Assembly: GCA_043753895.1 (NCBI GenBank)
Contig: JAYUWK010000037.1
Location: 69,093 to 133,092 of the forward strand
DNA from: WLMZ01 sp043753895
GTDB lineage: Bacteria > Actinomycetota > Acidimicrobiia > Acidimicrobiales > Ilumatobacteraceae
Length of the DNA: 64,000 nucleotides
Direction of reading: 5' to 3'
Each line of letters starts with the position of its first letter. Position 1 is the stretch's first letter. Of this stretch, positions 57,688-64,000 are shown one piece after another. The notes under the pieces are model-generated. The model was not told the origin of the DNA and searched no databases. It saw only the letters and a program-made list of their open reading frames with translations. The position numbers and the translations under genes are program-made.

Positions 57688-57703
57688 CTACAATATGTCG
57701 TAG
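57688..57703. promoter_or_regulatory. Candidate BlaI/CopY operator
   Basis: CTACAATATGTCGTAG is a 16-bp imperfect palindrome (12 of 16 positions match its complement) of the TACA/TGTA type bound by this family. It lies 64 bp before the repressor start on one side and 53 bp before the DUF305 start on the other. A partial match sharing TCGTAGTAAC occurs at 58450-58459, 27 bp before the ATPase start. Confidence 0.5.
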
Positions 57704-57755
57704 TAACCTCCCCATCGTCACCTCCTTTGAATGTCATTCGAAAGGTTCCTACAAC

Positions 57756-58361
57756 ATGAAGTTTCTTCACCTGACCCTTTTCGCCGCCGTCGGCACCCTC
57801 GCATTATCGGCATGCGGAAGCAGTTCCCATACAATGGCGTCGAAGACGACCGCGAATGGTGCAATCAATGGGTCCATGGCAGCATCCCTCGGTTTCAATT
57901 CCGCCGACGTTACGTTCGCCCAAGGCATGGTGCCGCACCACCAGCAAGCCGTCGAGATGGCCGACATCGCGCTCGACCCTACCGTGGGTGCCAGTGAGAA
58001 GGTCCGCAACTTGGCCACCGAAATTAAGGGTGCACAGGACCCGGAAATCAAGCTCATGGGCGGCTGGCTAACGACCTGGGGCCAACCAATGCAGATGGAT
58101 ACCGCAATGGGACACAACATGTCCTCGATGGAGGGAATGATGTCCGATCGGGAGATGGTCAACCTGCGCGCCCTCAAGGGTGCCGCATTCGACACCATGT
58201 GGATCCAGATGATGATACGCCATCATGAGGGAGCCATCGCCATGTCTCAGACAGCGAAAGCCACCGGATCGAACGCCGATGCGATCGCACTCGCTGATCG
58301 GATCATTGCTGCCCAGCAGTCAGAGATCACTGTGATGAAAGCGATGCTCATGACGAAGTGA
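57756..58361 (+). CDS. DUF305 lipoprotein
   Basis: 201 residues from ATG 57756. Lipobox LSAC (C20). Two DUF305 helical repeats with metal-binding-like motifs: QGMVPHHQQAVEMADIAL and MMIRHHEGAIAMSQTAK, plus a Met-rich segment MQMDTAMGHNMSSMEGMM. DUF305 proteins are ferritin-like, often near copper genes, and are thought to bind metal outside the membrane. It diverges from the repressor and precedes the ATPase. Confidence 0.9.
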   Translation: MKFLHLTLFAAVGTLALSACGSSSHTMASKTTANGAINGSMAASLGFNSADVTFAQGMVPHHQQAVEMADIALDPTVGASEKVRNLATEIKGAQDPEIKLMGGWLTTWGQPMQMDTAMGHNMSSMEGMMSDREMVNLRALKGAAFDTMWIQMMIRHHEGAIAMSQTAKATGSNADAIALADRIIAAQQSEITVMKAMLMTK

Positions 58362-58485
58362 GCCTTGCACCACGGACCCGCTCACGGGACTCGTGGTCAT
58401 CGACGCCGGAGTTTATAGCTAGAGCCAAAGGTCCCCTACCCGCGACAGATCGTAGTAACTAACCTATCGATCGGAGGTGGCGACA

Positions 58486-60939
58486 GTGACCAACACGGTG
58501 ATCGCAGTGATCGAGATGGGTGGTGTGCAGTGGGCCACCCAGAAGAACCGGGTTGAGTCTGTCCTTGCCAAGCGGCCTGGTGTTGTGTCCGTAGACGCCA
58601 ACCCTGTGGCTCAGACCGCCACCGTACGATTCGACCCGGCCGTGACGTCGCTCGCCGATCTGCGGAACTGGGTGCGGGACTGTGGGTATCACTGTTCCGG
58701 GCGGTCTGTGCCCGGCCACGTTTGCGATCCGATGTCCATGCCAACTCTCGGAGATGCGGGCAAAGTCGGCCTCCAACAGCATGCGCCTTCTGTCGAGAAC
58801 GGCGAGCAGCACCGACACGAGCACCCTGCGGAGGAGCAGTCGGCTGGCGTGCATGTCATGTCGACGCACGACGCGATGGGCCACGGAGGTCATGGCGAGA
58901 TGTCGATGGCGGAAATGGTTGCGGACATGCGGCGACGCTTCTTGGTGGCAGCGGCCTTCTCCATTCCGATCCTGTTGTGGTCGCCGATCGGACGAGACGT
59001 GCTCGGGTTCAGAACTCCCGCTCCATTCGGGCTACGCGACGACGTGTGGTCGCTGTTGTTGAGTTTGCCGGTCGTGCTGTGGGCAGCTTCGATCTTTTTC
59101 GATGGGGCGTACCGGGCGTTGCGGGCGCGAACACTCGACATGATGGTGTTGGTCGCCGTGGCGATTGGCGCTGGCTGGTTGTTCTCCGTGGCAATCACCT
59201 TGACCGGAGGCGGGGAGGTGTTCTACGAGGCGGTGAGTGTGCTCGCAGCATTCGTGCTGCTTGGCCACTGGTTCGAAATGCGAGCACGCGGTGGAGCAAA
59301 CGACGCCATACGCAGCCTGCTCGACTTTGCACCTGCGATGGCGATCGTGTTGCGCGACGGTGAACAGCTAGAGGTAGCAACCGCTGACGTCGCAGTCGGT
59401 GACCTGCTCTTGGTGCGACCCGGGGCGAAGATCGCCGTAGACGGAGTGGTCGAAGAGGGCGAGAGCGATGTTGATGAGTCGATGGTGACGGGCGAGAGCC
59501 TGCCGGTGCACAAAGAACCCGGCTCCGAAGTCATCGGGGCCACGATCAACACCGACGGCGTGCTTCGAGTTCGGTCTACCAGGGTCGGGGCTGACACAGC
59601 ACTCGCACAGATCGTGCAACTCGTCCAGGAGGCGCAGAACTCCAAGGCGCCGGGCCAGCGACTCGCCGATCGTGCAGCCTTCTGGTTGGTCTTCGTTGCG
59701 CTACTCGGTGGGGCAGCGACGTTCGCAGCATGGTCACTATTCAGCGACCGACCTGCAGATGAAGCGCTGTTGTTCGCGATTACCGTCGTAGTTGTCACGT
59801 GCCCCGATGCGCTCGGACTTGCAACCCCCACCGCGATCATGGTCGGCACCGGCCTTGGTGCCAAACGTGGTGTGCTGTTCAAGAATGCTACTGCGCTCGA
59901 AACTTCAGCTCACATCGACGTTGTCGTGTGCGACAAGACAGGCACCCTGACTAAGGGCGCACCGGAGGTCACCGAGATCGTGACCGAGGGCATCGAGCGC
60001 GACGCGCTGTTGACCCTCGTTGCGGGGTTGGAACGCGAGTCGGAACACCCGCTCGCACGAGCCGTCGTCAACGTCGCCGAAACCGAACACCTCGCAGCAA
60101 TGATCGCGGAAAGATTCCAGAACATCCGCGGGCAGGGTGCGTCGGGGATTGTCGACGGCCACGAGCTACTCGTCGGCAATCAGCGACTGCTGGCTGCTCG
60201 GAACGTCAACATTGGTGCGCTCGAAAGTGCTCGCGCACGAATCGCCGATGAAGGCCGCACGGCAATACTCGTCGCGGTCGACGGGCGCGCTGCTGGTGTG
60301 ATCGGCATCGCGGACGCGCCGCGGCCGTCGTCCGCAGCGATGGTGCATGAGCTTCGAGCCATGGGTATCGACGTCGTGATGCTCACAGGCGACAACGAGG
60401 CGACAGCCCGTCGAATTGCTGCGGGTATGGGAATCAATCGCGTGATCGCGGACGTGCTCCCGGGCGACAAAGCAGCCAAGATCGTAGAACTGCAGGCCGC
60501 CGGGCAGAAGGTTGCGATGGTTGGCGACGGAGTCAACGACGCGCCCGCCCTTGCCCAAGCCGACCTAGGGATTGCCATCGGTGCCGGCACAGACGTTGCG
60601 ATTGAAACCGCCGACGTCGTGCTCATGCGATCCGACCCACTCGATATCGTCTCGGCCCTTCTCGTCGGGCGAGCCACAGTGGGGAAAATGCGCCAGAACC
60701 TCGCATGGGCAGTGGGGTACAACTCGATCGCACTCCCGATAGCAGCCGGCGTGTTTGTCGCTCCGTTCGGCTTGATGCTTCGACCGGAGATCGCCGCGCT
60801 CACGATGTCGGGCTCAAGCTTTCTCGTTGCGATGAACGCATTGCTCCTCAAGCGGTTGCGCCTGCCGGATCAGAACTGGCAGAGGGAACGGGGCGCCTCG
60901 ACCATCGAGCCGGCACCCAAACTGCGAACAAAGTTGTGA
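58486..60939 (+). CDS. Heavy-metal P1B-type ATPase, atypical CPD motif
   Basis: 817 residues from GTG 58486 (GGAGG at 58473-58477 with 8-nt spacing). An HMA-like domain lacks CxxC: G13 and W16 stand at the Cys positions in MGGVQWAT. A His/Met-rich linker follows (HRHEHPAEEQ, HDAMGHGGHGEMSM). Eight helices, an A-domain (MVTGESLPVHKE), the phosphorylation site D483 in CDKTGTLTKG, and an ATP-binding HP motif (EREHP-like ESEHPLARA) are present. The membrane motif is C439-P440-D441 where Cu ATPases have CPC. Metal selectivity is unproven; copper is inferred from the neighbours. Confidence 0.9.
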   Translation: MTNTVIAVIEMGGVQWATQKNRVESVLAKRPGVVSVDANPVAQTATVRFDPAVTSLADLRNWVRDCGYHCSGRSVPGHVCDPMSMPTLGDAGKVGLQQHAPSVENGEQHRHEHPAEEQSAGVHVMSTHDAMGHGGHGEMSMAEMVADMRRRFLVAAAFSIPILLWSPIGRDVLGFRTPAPFGLRDDVWSLLLSLPVVLWAASIFFDGAYRALRARTLDMMVLVAVAIGAGWLFSVAITLTGGGEVFYEAVSVLAAFVLLGHWFEMRARGGANDAIRSLLDFAPAMAIVLRDGEQLEVATADVAVGDLLLVRPGAKIAVDGVVEEGESDVDESMVTGESLPVHKEPGSEVIGATINTDGVLRVRSTRVGADTALAQIVQLVQEAQNSKAPGQRLADRAAFWLVFVALLGGAATFAAWSLFSDRPADEALLFAITVVVVTCPDALGLATPTAIMVGTGLGAKRGVLFKNATALETSAHIDVVVCDKTGTLTKGAPEVTEIVTEGIERDALLTLVAGLERESEHPLARAVVNVAETEHLAAMIAERFQNIRGQGASGIVDGHELLVGNQRLLAARNVNIGALESARARIADEGRTAILVAVDGRAAGVIGIADAPRPSSAAMVHELRAMGIDVVMLTGDNEATARRIAAGMGINRVIADVLPGDKAAKIVELQAAGQKVAMVGDGVNDAPALAQADLGIAIGAGTDVAIETADVVLMRSDPLDIVSALLVGRATVGKMRQNLAWAVGYNSIALPIAAGVFVAPFGLMLRPEIAALTMSGSSFLVAMNALLLKRLRLPDQNWQRERGASTIEPAPKLRTKL

Positions 60940-61619
60940 CTTATAGGACGAGCTGCGCGCCCACGACGTTCGACAAGCGTCCTTCTATTGATGGGTTTAC
61001 CGTACAAGAAGCAGCTGAGGCGCTCGGCGTGTCACGCTGCGCGTCCAACACATGATCCGAGACAACCGGCTCGCAGCCGAGCGGGTGGGGACCCGGTGGA
61101 TCATCCCCCGCCCAAGAAGTGTTTCGAGTCCAACGAATCCCGCGACCGGGGGGCCGGCCCTACACCGCCGCGAATTGTTGGGACATAATCCATGACCTCG
61201 ACCAAGGGCGTCGTTCCGTCGACTGGCTCCACGACAACTGGCATCTCCTTTCCAGTCGCGCTCACCACACGACGGGGCGAATATTCCCGGACCTGATCGC
61301 CGACGTCTACGACGACCCGACGGTCGTGCTCGGTGGGGCTCACGCCGCGGCTGTCCGTGGTGCCGCTGCCCGCCCATTCACCCCGCCTCTCGACGTGTAC
61401 GTGGCTGATACCGAAGTAGCCAGGTACGTGCCCGGCATTGGTCTGCAGGCCTTGACCGCTGAGCCGAACGTCACCGTCCACTCGATCACCAACCGACAAT
61501 GGGACCGGCTCGCCACAAGTCGGGCGGTCAATCTCGTCGTCGCGTATATCGACCTGATGGAGTCCGGTGACCGCGCCGCTGCCGAGGTCTACCGCCAACT
61601 CCGATCTGGTCACCGATGA
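60936..61619 (+). pseudogene. HTH (excisionase-type) antitoxin-like gene, frameshifted
   Basis: An HTH_17 motif begins GFTVQEAAEALGVSR; the frame breaks near 61037-61041, after which VQHMIRDNRLAAERVGTRW continues, then breaks again near 61115-61122, after which GRPYTAANCWDIIHDLDQG and the rest to 61619 follow. Intact relatives are single proteins of ~200 residues that precede nucleotidyltransferase toxins. The start is unclear; an in-frame GTG at 60936 overlaps the ATPase stop. The stop overlaps the next gene by 4 bp. Confidence 0.7.
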
Positions 61620-62229
61620 CCGACGCCAATGCAGCAACCGTGAATCTCACCGGCGCCGGTCCGCTCCCAGCCAAACAAGTTGTCGTCATGCACTCATTGC
61701 AGCGCCTCGGGCAAATCGTCCCGACATCACAGTGGTGTCTCATCGGCGGATTTATGGTCGAAATCCTGCTGATCTCGCGTGGCGGAATGATGCTCCGCCC
61801 GACAGATGACGCCGACATCATCGGTGACGTCGTCGCTGACCGAGCGGTGCTCCGCAAGCTTGCTCACGGAATCTTGGACATGAAGTTCGAGGAATCACCG
61901 AACGGCAACCGAACCCTTTGTCGTCTACGTAGCGGACGTTCCGCCGCTCACCATCCGTATCCCGTCCGTGCTCGGCGCTCTTTACGCGAAAGCATCCGCT
62001 TGGCACATGATCAAGAACGCACGCGACCCGAACAAGCATCTGCAAGAACGCCGCTGCACTCCTGACAGTCGCCCGTCTCACCGAACTCCAAAGCGTGCCG
62101 AAGGCCATCAGAAAAAGGCTGGTGTGGATGCATGGCGAACTCGCCGACCCGAACTCAATCGGCTGGCAGTACGTGGCTGCACAACCGCGGGCAGACGCAA
62201 TCGTGCGGCTGTCGACTGCGCTCGAGTAG
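61616..62229 (+). pseudogene. Nucleotidyltransferase toxin-like gene (AbiEii-like), frameshifted
   Basis: The N-terminal part (MTDANAATVNLTGAGPLPAK to WCLIGGFMVEILLISRGG and RPTDDADIIG) carries the nucleotidyltransferase-like core. The frame shifts near 61905-61915 to VVYVADVPPLTIRIPSVLGA, AKASAWHMIKNARDPNKHLQ and again near 62042-62050 to KNAAALLTVARLTELQSVPK, ending at TAG 62227-62229. The three pieces joined give a single protein of ~200 residues. The predicted pair with the preceding antitoxin-like gene is decayed. Confidence 0.72.
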
Positions 62230-62249
62230 TCGTTCTGGTCAAGGACTGC

Positions 62250-62335
62250 TTCGATCAGAAGCTGGGCCAGCCGTTTGGGAAGCTGCGCACTTCACGCAGC
62301 GCCGAGAGGCACCACGCGCCGCACGCCGACAGCCA
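62250..62335 (-). pseudogene. Fragment of a DUF433/DUF5615 junction
   Basis: About 85 bp closely matches the DUF5615 start/DUF433 end region of the intact copy (around 62780-62880), with a short internal deletion of ~13 bp. It shares the exact string CGATCAGAAGCTGGGCCAG with the fragment at 50300-50450. Palindrome copy C follows 17 bp away. The remainder of 62230-62467 shows no gene. Confidence 0.7.
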
Positions 62336-62351
62336 AGGCGTGTTTCTCGGC

Positions 62352-62400
62352 TGAACTTGCGCTGTAGAGGCCCAAGACGGCGCCCAGGAGCGCTACTTCG
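62352..62400. repeat. 49-bp palindromic repeat, copy C
   Basis: Begins TGAACTTGCG and ends GCTACTTCG with shared centre AGGCCCAAGACGG; arms are more mutated than in A and B but length and centre are kept. Confidence 0.75.
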
Positions 62401-62467
62401 CAAACGTCCCACGGCGTCCCACGGCGCAACCGCAACAGCCCGGCCTGAGAGAGCCCGATTGATGGGC

Positions 62468-62836
62468 CTACCGATCAGCGGCACCACCGTGCACGATCAC
62501 CGTTGTCGCGGACAACTCCACGTACGAGTTCTGATCGAGCGCCGCCTCGATGAGAGCGAGGTTCACGCCGAACAGGTCGAGAAGATCGTTGTTCCCCACG
62601 TTGCCCGTCGTGACGAGCAACAGATTTCGCAGCGCACCGTTCAACAAGTGACCGATCTCAAAATCGCGATTCTTTGTCACGACGACTCTGCCTTCCACGT
62701 CGGCGAGTTCGGCCAGAACATCATCCCGAGTCCTGTTGCACTGCGGAAGCTGCGACGAATGAACCACGTCATGACCGGCGTTCAGCAGCAGCTGGGCCAG
62801 CCGCATGGGAAGCTGCGCGTCGACGAGAAACTTCAC
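62468..62836 (-). CDS. DUF5615 PIN-like toxin
   Basis: 122 residues. PIN-like fold: acidic D6 in MKFLVDAQLP, then NAGHDVVHSSQL, DDVLAELADVEGRVVVTKNR with D57 or nearby, and IGHLLNGALRNLLLVTTGN. DUF5615 proteins are predicted RNases paired with DUF433 antitoxins. It overlaps the upstream DUF433 gene by 4 bp. Activity is family-based inference. Confidence 0.88.
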   Translation of the reverse strand: MKFLVDAQLPMRLAQLLLNAGHDVVHSSQLPQCNRTRDDVLAELADVEGRVVVTKNRDFEIGHLLNGALRNLLLVTTGNVGNNDLLDLFGVNLALIEAALDQNSYVELSATTVIVHGGAADR

Positions 62837-63045
62837 GCAGAGCCGAGAGGCACGACGCGCCGCACGCCGGCGGCCAACGCACCGTATTCAAGGGCGGCGA
62901 GAAGATCGTCGTGCTCGAGATCCGGGAAGTCCGCCAGAACTTCCACGTTCGACATACCTGAAGCCAGGAGTTCGAGGGTCATCTCCACCGGATACCGCAG
63001 CCCGCGAATCACAGGCTGTCCATGGCAGATACTCGGGTCGGACAC
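62833..63045 (-). CDS. DUF433 antitoxin
   Basis: 70 residues. The sequence reads like DUF433: ICHGQPVIRGLRYPVEMTLE, LLASGMSNVEVLADFPDLEH and DDLLAALEYGALAAG. The family has an HTH and pairs with DUF5615 toxins. GTG or ATG start (MSDPSICHG). It precedes the toxin with 4-bp overlap, the standard order. Confidence 0.88.
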   Translation of the reverse strand: MSDPSICHGQPVIRGLRYPVEMTLELLASGMSNVEVLADFPDLEHDDLLAALEYGALAAGVRRVVPLGSA

Positions 63046-63551
63046 AATTCGCTCAAGGCGCGAAATTTTTGTGCCCTACGACATTTCGACACCACACCGC
63101 CGAAACGCATCTAGGACCCTTCGCTCCACGCTCACCTGCGTGCTTCCGACCGAAGTTGCGTCCCCTGTCGGCGGACATCGGATGCTGCCCACCGGTGGCC
63201 ATGTGGGACTTCACACTGATGGCCATTCGACCGCTGTCGGTGATCCGCCGGCGGTACGTTCGCGAGCGCCGCATAGGCACTTCGGGGACAGCTCATCACG
63301 AGCAGAACGCCGGATCTATGCGCGGTTGTCGGGGTGACGGCGATCGCTTTCGTTGCTTCTCGACGCGCGTTCTGTGCGCCTGCTATGGGCTGTCGATCGA
63401 ATTGGCTGGGTGCGTCAACTTCGCCTCTCGATCCCTGTGCTACGGCAGCGATCACATAACAGGCGACGGTCGCGGCCTGGGGTGTGGCTGCTGGCGTTTG
63501 CAGGTGTCGGCTGAGCTGCACGGCTGACAAGATCGTTTCGAAGGCCAACCT
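63046..63551. other. About 500 bp without a supportable gene; half copy of the palindrome
   Basis: Open frames here lack family resemblance. 63151-63160 is CGAAGTTGCG, followed by TCCCC as in copy B, but no matching second arm. The region should hold the promoter of the DUF433/DUF5615 pair, though I see no clear -10/-35 boxes. Confidence 0.5.
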
Positions 63552-64000
63552 TCAGCGCGAACCGACACCTGCGTGAGGGAAGAGCCTGAAGGCGGCGCTC
63601 TCGAAGGCCCATCGCTCCCACGCGTCCTTTGGCCAGTGCCGCTCGATGACCAGGATGCGATGGAGCTCGTTGCTCACGACGGCGTAGAGGACGTCAGCGG
63701 CCTCGTCCGCGGAGAGCGCTGGCACGAAGCCATCCTTGGTGACGAGCTCTGCGGCCAGGGCGCGCATGGTGGCGAGTCGTTGGTCCTTGATCCGAGCCAG
63801 CAGCTCGCCGACCTCGGCGTCGGCCGCGGCGGTCTGGATCACGTCGTAGAGCGGACCGACTCGATCGACTACAGCCAACGTGTTGGCCATGACCATGCGA
63901 AGCGCTCGCGGGCCGTCGAGGTCGTCGCGCACGTCGGTCGCCCACGCCCGATCGAGGAGCGCTGTTTGCTCGTCGTCTCCGACCACGGCAGTGTCGTGGG
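63552..64000 (-). CDS. TetR-family regulator, C-terminal part (5' end beyond window)
   Basis: About 149 residues to the window edge; the frame stays open at 64000. Contains the ligand-binding helical domain of TetR regulators: ALLDRAWATDVRDDLDGPRA, IQTAAADAEVGELLARIKDQ, ALSADEAADVLYAVVSNELH, ending in RLFPHAGVGSR. The DNA-binding N-terminus lies outside the window. Its target is unknown. Confidence 0.82.
   Translation of the reverse strand, partial: HDTAVVGDDEQTALLDRAWATDVRDDLDGPRALRMVMANTLAVVDRVGPLYDVIQTAAADAEVGELLARIKDQRLATMRALAAELVTKDGFVPALSADEAADVLYAVVSNELHRILVIERHWPKDAWERWAFESAAFRLFPHAGVGSR

Noticed and set aside
63132..63548. 138-codon minus-strand frame
   Set aside because: No recognisable domain; low-complexity translation that overlaps the half palindrome.

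Overview
The window is GC-rich, densely coded chromosomal DNA from a high-GC Gram-positive bacterium. Three things point to Actinobacteria: the block comM-dprA-xerC-whiG-(M23)-rpsB-tsf-pyrH-frr-cdsA-dxr-rip1-ispG on the minus strand, a NucS mismatch endonuclease, and a polyphosphate glucokinase. My best guess is the class Acidimicrobiia (Ilumatobacter-like aquatic lineages); this is inference from gene content and protein style, not a database result.

Layout. 1-21.5 kb is conserved housekeeping: nucS and manA (+); the translation / isoprenoid / lipid / DNA-uptake block (-); clpP; a pair of PLP fold-type II enzymes; and a SufR-like regulator. 21.5-23.3 kb is a small scar: an internally deleted ATPase gene, a tRNA-Leu(UAG) and an unrecognised gene. 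23.4-28 kb is a glucose module (GH63-like glucosidase, glucose dehydrogenase, polyphosphate glucokinase). 28-32.5 kb holds two LPXTG-type surface proteins (one an ice-binding-like DUF3494 protein) around a TmpA/TmpB-like pair for oxidising a quaternary-ammonium phosphonate. 32.7-35.9 kb is an MFS/cNMP-domain transporter broken by a complete IS4-family element (10-bp target duplication) and by a separate frameshift. 35.9-46.8 kb is one reading frame of 3634 codons for a Sec-exported RTX-repeat protein.

46.9-52.1 kb encodes envelope functions: a lipoprotein, a Pro/Thr-rich membrane protein, a fused polysaccharide deacetylase-glycosyltransferase, and a RipA-like NlpC/P60 hydrolase. 52.2-60.9 kb is a copper-handling island: SHOCT membrane protein, Met-rich multicopper oxidase, two-component system, M56 protease plus BlaI/CopY repressor, DUF305 lipoprotein, and a P1B ATPase with an atypical CPD motif. 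60.9-63.1 kb is a toxin-antitoxin graveyard: a frameshifted HTH/nucleotidyltransferase pair, an intact DUF433/DUF5615 pair and fragments of a second copy. A partial TetR regulator runs off the right edge.

The least explained signals are a 49-bp palindromic repeat (three full copies and one half copy, three of the four sites close to DUF5615 sequences), the phosphonate pair, the P1B ATPase that lacks its usual metal-binding cysteines, and the giant RTX protein with a palindrome just upstream of its start codon.
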